DNA of 10,869 bases from Actinomycetota bacterium (GTDB lineage: Bacteria; Actinomycetota; Thermoleophilia; RBG-16-64-13), in the NCBI GenBank assembly GCA_023488925.1, contig JAMDDA010000033.1, forward strand, positions 1 to 10,869, given 5' to 3'. Below the pieces are notes generated by a model. That model searched no databases. It saw only the letters and a list, made by a program, of their open reading frames with translations, and was not told the origin of the DNA. A program made the translations under genes and the position numbers. Positions 4,346 to 10,869 of the stretch are shown piece by piece. The first letter of the stretch is position 1. Each line of letters begins with the position of its first letter.

Positions 4346-4374
4346 CGTCCCGCGTGGCCTGCCCTGGCGGGACG
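4346..4374 (+). promoter_or_regulatory. Stem-loop before the integrase gene
   Basis: CGTCCCGC (4346-4353) pairs perfectly with GCGGGACG (4367-4374), loop 13 bases. It ends 30 bases before the integrase ATG and could attenuate the transcript or control its translation. The 326 bases between 4078 and 4403 otherwise hold only the HNH remnant and the repeats listed here. Confidence 0.4.
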
Positions 4375-4403
4375 TGGGGCCCTCGGACCTGGAGCTACAG
4401 AGC

Positions 4404-5858
4404 ATGATGACGGCAGGTTCGGACAGAGGACGGCGGGCCTTCGGCTACGTCAGAGTCTCAAAGTCGCGCGATGACATGATCTCGCCCGAGATCCAGCGAG
4501 ATGAGATCACCCGCTTCGCCGAGCAGAAGGGCTGGACCGTCATAGCCGTGTACGAGGACCTCGACCTCTCCGGACGCTCGTGGGACCGGGGCCGCCGCGA
4601 AGGCCTCAATCGCCTCCTCGACGACGCCCTCGCCGGGGCCTGCGACGTTGTCCTCTTTTATCGCATCGACCGCTTGGCCCGGGAGGAGGCCGACTTCCAT
4701 GCCATCCTCGCGACGCTCACCCGGGCCGGCATCCACTGCGATTCCCCAGGCAACCCCAACGACGGGAGCCCGGAGTCGGCGTTGATCTGGTCCATCTCCG
4801 CGGCGCTCGCGAAGTACGAGAGCGTGAAAATTGGGGCCCGCCTCAGGGACGCCCACCGGCGGCTGGCCCGAGAGGGACGCTGGTCCGGGGGCCCACCGCC
4901 CTACGGGTTCAAACGCGTGCAGGATGGAAACGGAGTACGCCTGGTAGCCGAGCCGCAGGAGCAGGAGGTGCGGCTCTGGATACACGAGAAGTACCACCAA
5001 GGCTGGGGGGCGCAGAGGATAGCGCGAGCCCTCAACCAGCGCGGCGTCCCGACGCAGCAGGGCAAGACCTGGCAGAGGGCAACCGTCGAGGTGATCCTCT
5101 TCCGACCGATTCAGGTCGGGGCGCGGGAGGTCGACGGGAAGCTCGTCTTCGGCGGGAATATCGAGGCCATCGTGCCCCTCGACATCTACCAGCAGACGCT
5201 CGCCATCCGAGAGGCCCGCCGACACAAGCCCCAGAAGGGGCGGCCGCCGCGTACGCCCCTAACCGGCCGCCATGTTCGTTGTGGAACCTGCGGCAGCCGG
5301 CTGTACGCGCGATACCACAGGAAGCCGCCGGTCCTCTATTACACCTGCCATGGTCGCAGGCAAGGTCTGTGTGATCGTGGCCCAGCCGTGAAAGTAGATG
5401 AGCTCATATCTCACGTCGAGGAGCGGCTCTTCCAGCGTCTCAAGCGCGCCCACGCTCCCCGCACCCGCCCGCCAGCGCCATCAATCGCGCCTCTGCGCGA
5501 GGCGGTCGACCAGGTGGAGCAAGCCCTCGGCCGCTTGGCATCCATGTACGCCGCAGGAGAGCTCTTAGAGGGAGAGTACCGGGCGGCCCGGGAGCTCCAG
5601 CTGAAGCGCCTCGAGAAAGCGGAGCGGGCGCTGGAGCGCGCGATCGCGCGCACGGAGGACCTGGCCCAGGCCGACATCATTGATGCGACTTGGGAAGACC
5701 TGGGAGAGATGACCCGAGCCCAATGGCGAGCGCTGAGCGTCCAAGCGCAGAGGGACATCTACGACCTGGTGCTCGACCGAGTCGTGGTGTACCCAGTGGA
5801 GGAGCCGAGCCGCCTGCGCAGCAGAAAGGCGCGGCGGATCGAGGTCTACTGGCGATAG
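4404..5858 (+). CDS. int: Large serine recombinase (phage integrase), 484 aa
   Basis: Serine integrases join phage attP to host attB without high-homology sequences. The catalytic domain is complete: YVRVS gives Arg17 and nucleophile Ser19, and YRIDRLAR gives Asp89, Arg90 and Arg93. A recombinase domain follows at about 165-275 (PPYGFKRV, then LNQRGVPTQQGKTWQRATVE). The zinc beta-ribbon uses Cys293, Cys296, Cys315 and Cys323, and a coiled coil at about 364-420 matches the region that controls directionality in large serine integrases. ATG 4404 is chosen for the GGAG nine bases upstream; the GTG at 4374 lies in the hairpin. At 484 aa it is full length and appears intact. It points toward the ssb fragment, where the att site is inferred. 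Confidence 0.95.
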   Translation: MMTAGSDRGRRAFGYVRVSKSRDDMISPEIQRDEITRFAEQKGWTVIAVYEDLDLSGRSWDRGRREGLNRLLDDALAGACDVVLFYRIDRLAREEADFHAILATLTRAGIHCDSPGNPNDGSPESALIWSISAALAKYESVKIGARLRDAHRRLAREGRWSGGPPPYGFKRVQDGNGVRLVAEPQEQEVRLWIHEKYHQGWGAQRIARALNQRGVPTQQGKTWQRATVEVILFRPIQVGAREVDGKLVFGGNIEAIVPLDIYQQTLAIREARRHKPQKGRPPRTPLTGRHVRCGTCGSRLYARYHRKPPVLYYTCHGRRQGLCDRGPAVKVDELISHVEERLFQRLKRAHAPRTRPPAPSIAPLREAVDQVEQALGRLASMYAAGELLEGEYRAARELQLKRLEKAERALERAIARTEDLAQADIIDATWEDLGEMTRAQWRALSVQAQRDIYDLVLDRVVVYPVEEPSRLRSRKARRIEVYWR

Positions 5859-5888
5859 GAGCGGACCGACAGCCGACCCGCGTAGGTA

Positions 5889-5910
5889 GATGTCACAAGT
5901 TGGCGTCATC
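5889..5910. other. Predicted att core (prophage/host junction)
   Basis: Between the integrase stop (5858) and the broken end of ssb lies an imperfect dyad (GATGtCaC against its partner in GGCGTCATC) centred on GT at 5899-5900. Serine integrases recombine at such imperfect palindromes through a central dinucleotide. The ssb frame stops at 5893-5895, just past the centre, as expected for a junction. The exact core is inferred. Confidence 0.5.
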
Positions 5911-6018
5911 CCCGTTGCGATCGACGGCCAGGATGAAGCTGCAGACCTTGGAGCCTCCGGTCACTTCCCTGATGTCGACGTCGGTGGCCAGCCGGCCGAT
6001 GAGATGCACGCTGTTCAT
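5893..6018 (-). pseudogene. ssb: Single-stranded DNA-binding protein, 3'-truncated
   Basis: The ATG at 6018 has a strong ribosome binding site (AAGGAGG, then CGACAC). The 41 residues begin MNSVHLIGRLATDVDIREVT and continue with SKVCSFILAVDRN, the first strands of the bacterial SSB OB-fold. The frame ends DDANL-stop, where SSB normally continues NFxxV(V/T)xW and so on; a full protein is about 130-180 aa. The missing part holds the Trp DNA-stacking residues and the acidic C-terminal tip, so the fragment cannot function. The break lies next to the integrase end, so I infer insertion of the element in ssb; the other part should be beyond the far prophage end. Since SSB is essential, another ssb copy is expected. 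Confidence 0.8.
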
Positions 6019-6042
6019 GTGTCGCCTCCTTGCTCGCTCTCC

Positions 6043-6064
6043 CTCCCGGACACTCCGCCGGGAG
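6043..6064. repeat. Inverted repeat upstream of ssb
   Basis: CTCCCGG (6043-6049) and CCGGGAG (6058-6064) form a 7-bp stem with an 8-base loop, about 25 bp before the ssb start. Possible leader hairpin or operator. Confidence 0.35.
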
Positions 6065-6085
6065 CACGAGCGTAGCCGGGCGGAT

Positions 6086-6182
6086 GGGCGGGCGGAAATA
6101 CGCCCTTGGTTGGAACCGGGGCCGCAGCCAGGCGGGGCCGGACCGCCCCCTTGTGGATTCCCGGGCGGGGTGCAGCTGGGCA
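6086..6182 (+). repeat. 97-bp dispersed repeat, copy 1
   Basis: The stretch matches 7753-7849 in the same orientation at 95 of 97 positions (differences at 6092 and 6161). It is GC-rich, contains GGAAATACGCCC near the left end and GTGCAGCTGGGCA at the right end, and has no obvious coding. Candidate types are a short nonautonomous element, an IS end, or a REP-like sequence. Confidence 0.85.
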
Positions 6183-6225
6183 AAGTTCCGCAACCCGTGC
6201 AGGTTCGGTCCGTGCGCACGGCGTA

Positions 6226-6312
6226 GATGACCAGGCGGACGCCGGAGAGCCCGCGGGCAGGAAGATCACGCAGGAAGGCCGTCCCGGCGGCCCCGTGCTC
6301 GGCGTCCACCTC
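6226..6312 (-). pseudogene. IS256/Mutator-type transposase fragment
   Basis: Leftward, a 29-codon stretch reads EVDAEHGAAGTAFLRDLPAR and then GLSGVRLVI. It resembles the segment before the SDAHEGL motif of IS256-family transposases (usual form xFLRxLVARGLxGVxLVISDAH). Here similarity stops after LVI and the frame changes character some 40 bases before the 97-bp repeat. No catalytic DDE residues, inverted ends or full frame are visible, so it is a relic. The region 6183-6540 otherwise shows only a small direct repeat (GAGGATGGAAC at 6337 and 6351) and no gene that I can support. Confidence 0.5.
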
Positions 6313-6540
6313 GGTCCAGGGAACTAACCCACCCTCGAGGATGGAACGAAGAGGATGGAACAGCGGTCACCTCATCTCAAGAGGCGGCCACGGGAGCTAC
6401 TCCTGTGGACGCTAAGGATTTGGCCAGACGGCGGTTCGTTCCCGGGCCGGATGTTCCCAGGGCGGCCGGGCGGCTCCGGACCTTCGGCAATCGTCACCAT
6501 GAACGCATGGTGGCGTACGGACAGACCGCGGGGTGAGCCC

Positions 6541-7002
6541 TCAGCTTGGCCCCTGGGACCGGACTTCATTCGGTTGCGGGTGTCGGATCGGTCCAAGAGC
6601 GCAGACCGCCGTCTCCAGCCTCTCGGCAGCTGTCATGAGGTCTTCAAGGAGTCGGCGGTCGATCTCCGCATAACCCTCGTATTCGGACATGTTGCGGGGG
6701 CCATGACACTTGTCCAGGACGCGCCATACCTCTGGACCAAGTCCGACGGTGTGCGGAAGAGCTTGGAAGACCATGTAGCGGCTGTCGGACCGAAACCCGT
6801 GCCAGCGAAGAGCCGCCGAAGCCAAAGCATGGGAGGCGTTGTACGCCAAGTCGAAGCGGCTCTCGAGCGCCAAGCTGGGATCATGCGCATCTTTCAACCG
6901 CGCCCGTGCGGAACGCACTAGACCGGCGAACTCGGCCTGAGTCGCGACCTCGCGCTTCAGCTTGCCCACCCGGCCCAGGTTCTCAAGTTCACTCGAGGTC
7001 AC
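6541..7002 (-). CDS. HEPN-domain protein, SAV_6107-like, 153 aa
   Basis: The GTG at 7002 overlaps the end of the nucleotidyltransferase gene by 14 bp, so the two are translated together. Helical throughout, it carries the signature of SAV_6107-like HEPN proteins: RFDLAYNASHALASAALRWH (from residue 49), then FQALPHTVGL, and CHGPRNMSEYEG (99-110). HEPN domains paired with MNT nucleotidyltransferases form toxin-antitoxin systems in which the HEPN partner is typically an RNase. Here the usual RX4-6H motif is replaced by R103-N-x3-Y108, with His100 before it, so RNase activity is uncertain. An alternative is a ligand-binding or regulatory HEPN partner of the transferase. Confidence 0.75.
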   Translation of the reverse strand: MTSSELENLGRVGKLKREVATQAEFAGLVRSARARLKDAHDPSLALESRFDLAYNASHALASAALRWHGFRSDSRYMVFQALPHTVGLGPEVWRVLDKCHGPRNMSEYEGYAEIDRRLLEDLMTAAERLETAVCALGPIRHPQPNEVRSQGPS

Positions 7003-7594
7003 TCTCCGACCCCAGGATGAAGATCTTCGGCTGAACGGAAATCTTGCTCACAAAGTGGCTTTTCTCGGCTCGTTTCTTCCGCCATTCTTCCCCGGTCAGA
7101 AGGCTTGGGTTGACTCGCCTGCCAATCCGCTCTTCTGCCCCTTCCAGCGCCGCAAACAGCTCCGCGTAGGAGAGTTCATTGCTCAGGATCATGAGGTCGA
7201 TATCGCTCCCGGCGGTATCGGCGCCTTTGGCGACCGAGCCATAGACAAATGCGGCCACGATCCGTTCGGCCAACGGAGCCAGCGCCTGGCGCAAGGGTTC
7301 CGCCAATCCCACCGTCTTCAGCACCAGACCATGGAGTTCCGTGAAAACCGGAGAGGCCCGGTTCGCCTGGTAATGCCTTTGCCGCCCAACCGGGGTCACC
7401 GTGACCAGTCCACTGCCGGCCAGCCTGGCCAGCTCGCGGTGCACGGCGCCGGTGCCGACAGCGGCCAGGCGAATCAACTCCGTCGCCAGGAAACTCCGGT
7501 CGGGTTGCGCGAAGAGCAGACCCAGCACCCGCTGCTGCACGCGGGTGAAAAGCGCATCGGCGAGGCTGGTATTCTGTGGCTCCTTGCTTCCCAT
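6989..7594 (-). CDS. Winged-helix plus MNT nucleotidyltransferase, 201 aa
   Basis: First gene of the two-gene unit. Residues about 11-80 form an ArsR-like winged helix (RVLGLLFAQPDRSFLATELI, AVHRELARLAGSGLV). Residues about 105-200 hold a minimal nucleotidyltransferase (NTP_transf_2) core: FVYGSVAKG at 117-124, followed by GSDIDLMI with metal ligands Asp131 and Asp133. In MNT/HEPN pairs the transferase commonly neutralises the HEPN toxin, in characterised cases by adding AMP to it; here it would also repress its own promoter through the wing. ATG 7594 is chosen because it lies in an operator palindrome right at the predicted transcription start, so the mRNA would be leaderless; no ribosome binding site is present. 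Confidence 0.85.
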   Translation of the reverse strand: MGSKEPQNTSLADALFTRVQQRVLGLLFAQPDRSFLATELIRLAAVGTGAVHRELARLAGSGLVTVTPVGRQRHYQANRASPVFTELHGLVLKTVGLAEPLRQALAPLAERIVAAFVYGSVAKGADTAGSDIDLMILSNELSYAELFAALEGAEERIGRRVNPSLLTGEEWRKKRAEKSHFVSKISVQPKIFILGSESDLE

Positions 7595-7603
7595 ATTGGG
7601 AAG
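7587..7603. promoter_or_regulatory. Operator A over the start codon of the MNT gene
   Basis: CTTCCCATATTGGGAAG is a perfect 7-3-7 inverted repeat that contains the gene's start codon and overlaps the -10 element. Likely autoregulatory site of the winged-helix domain. Confidence 0.75.
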
Positions 7604-7630
7604 CTTACGACCCAATCTGGGAATGTTCAA
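7602..7630 (-). promoter_or_regulatory. Promoter of the MNT/HEPN unit
   Basis: Minus-strand TTGAAC (7625-7630), 17 bases, TAAGCT (7602-7607). The predicted start falls at or within a few bases of the ATG at 7594, so the transcript would be leaderless or nearly so. The remaining stretch 7631-7752 shows no gene. Confidence 0.65.
7611..7621. promoter_or_regulatory. Operator B in the promoter spacer
   Basis: CCCAATCTGGG repeats the core of operator A (CCCA-N3-TGGG), centred 21 bp away on the same helix face. It lies between -35 and -10. Confidence 0.7.
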
Positions 7631-7752
7631 GTGCCGGCTTCTTAGCCCCAACCCACCGGTCAACCGCCCAAAATCGAGCCGCAAATAGAAGACAGCTGCC
7701 CTCTTTCCTGGGACGATGTGGGTTGCTGAACACCCCACCGACAGTGAGTATA

Positions 7753-7849
7753 GGGCGGCCGGAAATACGCCCTTGGTTGGAACCGGGGCCGCAGCCAGGC
7801 GGGGCCGGACCGCCCCCTTGTGGATTCACGGGCGGGGTGCAGCTGGGCA
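7753..7849 (+). repeat. 97-bp dispersed repeat, copy 2
   Basis: Second copy of the repeat at 6086-6182, same orientation, two differences (7759 and 7828). It begins 159 bp upstream of the MNT start and ends 3 bp before the stop codon of the histidine kinase gene. Confidence 0.85.
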
Positions 7850-7852
7850 GGC

Positions 7853-9775
7853 TCAGGCGTCCAACACCTCCCGCACCCTGCGGGCCAGGACATCGGGGGT
7901 GAAGGGCTTCTCTAGGAACTCGATTCCGAGGTCCAAGAAACCGTCGTGTACGATGGCGTTCTCAGTGTAGCCCGAGGTATAGAGCACCTTCAGACCAGGG
8001 TAGCGCTCCAACAGGAGCTGGGCGAACTGCCAGCCGCTCATTCCGGGCAGCACCACGTCGGTGAGCAGCAGATCGAGCGGGCCTGGTTCCGCGGCGAGGA
8101 TCTCCAGCGCCTCGGCGGGGCTTGCGGCGGCGATGACGGCGTAGCCCTGCGCCGCCAGGACGCGCTCCACAAGCGTACGGACGGTGGGTTCATCCTCGAC
8201 CAGCAGGATCGCTTCACTGCCGCCCCGTGCCGGGGCGAGCGTCGGCTCGAGCCGCGCCGGACACCAATCGATGCCCTTCTCGACCCTGGGCAGGTAGATC
8301 TTGAAAGTGGTCCCGCGGCCCGGCTCGCTGTAGACCCAGATGCTGCCGCCGCTCTGCTTCACGATCCCATAGACGGTGGAGAGACCGAGCCCCGTCCCTT
8401 TGCCCTCCTCTTTGGTGGTGAAGAAAGGCTCGAAGGCCCGGGCGCGAACCTCCGGGGTCATTCCCATCCCCGTGTCGGTCACGGCAAGCATCACGTACGG
8501 ACCGGGTCTCGCCTCGAGGTGCGTGCCGGTGTAGGCTTCGTCGAGCTGCACGTTGGCCGTTTCGAGGGTGAGCGCACCTCCGTTGGGCATGGCGTCACGG
8601 GCGTTGACCGCGAGGTTCAGGATAATCTGTTCGACCTGCCCCGGATCCGCCTCCACCGGCCAGAGCCCCGTTCCGTACCGGATGACGAGGCTGACATCCT
8701 CTCCCAGGGTGCGGCGGAGGAGGCCCTCCATGGCCGAGAGGGCCTCGTTCAGATCGAAGACACGGAGACGCAAAGGCTGTCGCCGGGAGAAAGCCAGAAT
8801 CTGTCGGGTGAGGGTGGTCGCCCGGTTCACGCCCGCAAGGATCTCCTCGACCTCCGGGTGCAGCCCGGGATCGAGGCGCTCGTCGGCGAGCATGAGCGCG
8901 GCATGGCCCCCGACGGCGGTGAGCAGGTTGTTGAAGTCGTGGGCGATCCCGCCGGCCAGGCGGCCGACGGCCTCGAGCTTCTGACTCTGGCGGAGCTGCT
9001 CCTCGCTCGCCCGCAAGGCCCGCTCGGCCTCCTTGCGGGCGCTGATATCCCGCACGATGACCTGGACCGCCGGCCGGCCTTCGTACACGAAGGGAACGGC
9101 CTGCACCTCGACCTCCACCGCGAGTCCGTCGGCCCGCAGGAGCTTCTCCTCGAGCAGAGGGGCCGGCTCGCCGGTCTCGGCCATCCGGCGCATACGGGCC
9201 ATGACGACCTCACGCCAGTCCGGGTGCACGAGGTCGAGGGCACGCCGGCCGAGAAGCTCGAGTGGCGTCTCGTAACCCAAGATGGCCGCTGCCGCAGCGT
9301 TGGCGAAGACGATCTCGCCGTCGACGTAGACAGCGATCCCGTCGGGCGAATGCTCCACGACGAGGCGGTAGCGTTCCTCGCTCGCCCGCAGGGCCCGCTC
9401 GGCCTCCTTGCGCGGCGTGACGTCGGAGAACACCGTCACGAACCGGCCCCGCTCCGGGCAGTAAGCCGTGACCTCGTAGAACCGTCCGAGCGCGGCGGAG
9501 TACGACTCGAATCGGTCCGAGAGGCCGGTGAGAGCCACCTTCCCGTAGCGCTCGATCCAAGACGACTCCAGACCGGGCAGCACCTCTTTGGCGGTACGGC
9601 CGATCACATCTTCCCGCCGGAGACCGGTGAGCTCCTCGAAGGCCCGGTTGACCTCCAGGAAACGGTAGTCCTGGGGCCTGCCCTCCGCATCGCAGACGAT
9701 CTCGTGCAGGGCGAACCCGAAATGCATGGTCTCGAAGAGGAGACGGTACTGCTGGTTTACGTCATGCCTGCTCAC
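7853..9775 (-). CDS. Hybrid sensor histidine kinase PAS-PAS-HisKA-HATPase-REC, 640 aa
   Basis: Two PAS sensor domains (about 10-120 and 132-250) are each followed by the linker RKEAERALRASEE, which occurs twice. The HisKA domain has phospho-acceptor His279 in GGIAHDFNNLL. The ATPase domain has the N box (NLAVNARDAM, 387-396), DTGMGM (434-439) and GKGTGLGL (458-465). A C-terminal receiver (about 521-638) has the acidic pair E527/D528, phospho-acceptor Asp573, Thr600 and Lys623. No membrane helix is visible, so it is a soluble kinase of the type with an attached receiver and no output domain. GTG 9775 is chosen because the first PAS begins right after it; a TTG at 9856 with GAGG upstream is an alternative. 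The signal and partner are unknown. Confidence 0.9.
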   Translation of the reverse strand: MSRHDVNQQYRLLFETMHFGFALHEIVCDAEGRPQDYRFLEVNRAFEELTGLRREDVIGRTAKEVLPGLESSWIERYGKVALTGLSDRFESYSAALGRFYEVTAYCPERGRFVTVFSDVTPRKEAERALRASEERYRLVVEHSPDGIAVYVDGEIVFANAAAAAILGYETPLELLGRRALDLVHPDWREVVMARMRRMAETGEPAPLLEEKLLRADGLAVEVEVQAVPFVYEGRPAVQVIVRDISARKEAERALRASEEQLRQSQKLEAVGRLAGGIAHDFNNLLTAVGGHAALMLADERLDPGLHPEVEEILAGVNRATTLTRQILAFSRRQPLRLRVFDLNEALSAMEGLLRRTLGEDVSLVIRYGTGLWPVEADPGQVEQIILNLAVNARDAMPNGGALTLETANVQLDEAYTGTHLEARPGPYVMLAVTDTGMGMTPEVRARAFEPFFTTKEEGKGTGLGLSTVYGIVKQSGGSIWVYSEPGRGTTFKIYLPRVEKGIDWCPARLEPTLAPARGGSEAILLVEDEPTVRTLVERVLAAQGYAVIAAASPAEALEILAAEPGPLDLLLTDVVLPGMSGWQFAQLLLERYPGLKVLYTSGYTENAIVHDGFLDLGIEFLEKPFTPDVLARRVREVLDA

Positions 9776-9889
9776 CGGCTGCACCCCCAGCTGGCCCTCG
9801 CCCCGTGCGCGCGTGCCGACGCCCGATGCATCCACCGTGCGTCCAAAGGCGCGCAACCTCGCCCTCTGCGCACGTGCTCGCGCCGCCCC

Positions 9890-9931
9890 TTGTTATGCCC
9901 GCGCCGTTCCTTGTTATGCCCGCGCCGTTCC
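9890..9931. repeat. 21-bp tandem repeat, two full copies
   Basis: The unit TTGTTATGCCCGCGCCGTTCC occurs at 9890-9910 and 9911-9931, with partial copies on both sides. It lies upstream of the kinase gene and may be its leader or a regulator site. The region 9776-10191 shows no convincing gene. Confidence 0.75.
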
Positions 9932-10038
9932 TTCTTGTCTCGGTCGCCCGGCGGCTTTCCTTGAGAGACAAATGCAAGAACACCACCTGAGTGACCTGTG
10001 CGGCTCGGGCAAACGACAAGAGAGCCAAAGTCAACCAA

Positions 10039-10048
10039 TTGTGCACAA
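10039..10048. repeat. Palindrome TTGTGCACAA
   Basis: A perfect 10-bp palindrome, followed 5 bases later by TATACA, which could be a -10 element (read as TGTATA on the other strand). Possible operator upstream of the kinase gene. Confidence 0.3.
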
Positions 10049-10117
10049 GGAGTATACAACCCGCCGTTTGTGCGCTACCATGGGGCCTTCAGGAAGGGCG
10101 GCATGCCCTCCCCCTTT

Positions 10118-10153
10118 GGAGACCCGTCCTCATTGGGCCAAGGGCGGGTCTCC
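10118..10153. repeat. 9-bp stem inverted repeat
   Basis: GGAGACCCG (10118-10126) pairs perfectly with CGGGTCTCC (10145-10153) across an 18-base loop. No T-run follows on either side, so an intrinsic terminator is doubtful. Confidence 0.45.
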
Positions 10154-10191
10154 CATTCAAGTCGGGTCCACGGTCTGTCGATAACCCCCGC

Positions 10192-10490
10192 ATGAGAACC
10201 GGCCATTCGGAAGGACTGCTCACTCTCAGCGCCCTCATCGTCGAGGTCCTTGGGGATCACGCAGACGATCCCCGCCTGCTGCCGGTCGTCGTGCTGCCTT
10301 CATCCGGTCCAGAGCGTCTCGACTGCAGGTGCGTCCCCCTCCCGCCGTCGCCGGGCCCTGCTGGGTCGTCACCCTACCCGACGCCGAACTCCGCCGCTTC
10401 GTCACCGCCGGCCGCCGCCTTCTGCGCCCCGCGGCTCCCGTGACCCCCAGTCGGTCCCGGCGAACCGGGAACGCCGGGCGGTCTCAGTAG
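10192..10490 (+). pseudogene. Possible frameshifted gene of unknown function
   Basis: From ATG 10192 the frame reads like coding sequence (MRTGHSEGLLTLSALIVEVL, then PRLLPVVVLPSSGPERLD) up to about 10325, after which it becomes Pro/Ser-rich. In the frame starting at GTG 10329 the sequence GPCWVVTLPDAELRRFVTAG continues to TAG 10488-10490. Joining them requires a -1 shift (299 bases, one short of a multiple of three) near the C-rich stretch around 10331-10345. No ribosome binding site precedes the ATG. I do not recognise a family; it may be a decayed gene or chance in GC-rich DNA. Confidence 0.3.
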
Positions 10491-10760
10491 GCGACGCTCA
10501 GTCCGGACGCCGCCGCACCACCGATGGCTGTCCAGACACGACCCAAGGAGGTGGTATCCGTTCGGACATCGGCCGGCAGGTCTGCGCCAAGAGACGTGGC
10601 GCCGGTGCCGGAGCCATCCGACCGTTGGTCTTGTCGTGGCAGTCGTGACACGACTCACCGCCGGAGGCGGCGACCGCCGTGAACGCTCCCGCCCGCGGGT
10701 AGGTCGGACCGGGGCGCAGGGTCGAACCGGCCGTACCGGCAATCGGGCCGAGGCGGACGG

Positions 10761-10800
10761 GGTCGGATCGGTGGTGGACCGGTCGGATCGGTGCCGGACC
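10761..10800. repeat. 20-bp tandem repeat
   Basis: GGTCGGATCGGTGGTGGACC (10761-10780) is followed directly by a copy with two changes (10781-10800), within a longer GGTCGGAnCGG-rich stretch. The region 10491-10869 holds no gene that I can support. Confidence 0.6.
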
Positions 10801-10869
10801 GCTCCCGAGCCCCAACCGCAGAGCCCCACCGGACTTCTGCTATTTTACCCTCGATAAATCGTGGCATTG

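Noticed and set aside
4458-5225. 255-codon minus-strand frame
   Set aside because: Shadow of the serine integrase; no motif and no ribosome binding site.
4580-5374. 264-codon plus-strand frame inside the integrase
   Set aside because: Pro/Arg-rich out-of-frame reading of the integrase gene.
6355-6921. 188-codon plus-strand frame
   Set aside because: Mostly antisense to the HEPN gene, which has family motifs and couples to the nucleotidyltransferase gene.
7946-9964. 672-codon open frame on the plus strand
   Set aside because: It is antisense to the histidine kinase, whose PAS, HisKA, ATPase and receiver motifs are unmistakable; long mirror frames are common in GC-rich genes.
10498-10815. 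Minus-strand frame with a CHDCH motif, possible c-type heme site
   Set aside because: A single CxxCH in a Pro/Arg-rich frame without a signal peptide, ribosome binding site or helical context is likely chance.
1-10869. CRISPR array or tRNA gene
   Set aside because: I saw no regularly spaced repeat series and no cloverleaf-like sequence with the conserved T-arm.

Overview
The window is GC-rich bacterial DNA with two parts. Positions 1 to about 5,895 look like one end of a temperate phage or phage-like integrative element: short overlapping genes, two repressor switches and a large serine integrase. Positions about 5,896-10,869 look like host chromosome: a truncated ssb gene, a 97-bp repeat present twice, a transposase relic, an MNT/HEPN gene pair, a hybrid sensor kinase and a poorly coding tail. 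LexA-type boxes of the CGAAC-N4-GTTCG form suggest a Gram-positive-like LexA (Actinomycetota, Bacillota, Chloroflexota or relatives). The exact taxon cannot be read from the window.

Phage part. A leftward early operon (about 1768 down to 1) starts from a strong promoter embedded in palindromic operators. It encodes a Cro-like regulator and a series of small unknown proteins, mostly coupled by ATGA/GTGA overlaps, and runs off the left edge. Divergent from it is a 121-aa XRE-type repressor without a peptidase domain. Next comes an SOS-controlled divergent region with two perfect LexA boxes (2361-2374 and 2475-2488). It lies between a 62-aa leftward gene, whose 3' end runs antisense into the repressor gene, and a rightward double-zinc-ribbon membrane protein. 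A second switch follows at 3224-3910: a leftward 84-aa Cys-rich protein with a near-consensus promoter, divergent from a second repressor paralogous to the first. Then come a small basic protein whose start is disrupted by an 8-bp tandem duplication, an HNH-endonuclease remnant, and the serine integrase.

Junction. The integrase gene ends about 35 bp before the 3' break of a 41-codon ssb fragment on the opposite strand. The simplest reading is that the element integrated inside a host ssb gene, with the att core near 5889-5910.

Host part. Two direct copies (6086-6182 and 7753-7849) of a 97-bp repeat bracket an IS256-type transposase scrap and a two-gene unit: a winged-helix plus MNT nucleotidyltransferase, followed by a HEPN protein. 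That unit has an apparently leaderless promoter with two operator palindromes, one covering the start codon. A PAS-PAS-HisKA-HATPase-REC hybrid kinase follows. The last kilobase carries tandem repeats, a hairpin and a frameshifted reading frame, but no gene I can identify.

The most interesting idea is that the SOS-boxed genes act as antirepressors or as antisense interference on repressors that cannot themselves be cleaved in the SOS response. This is inference.
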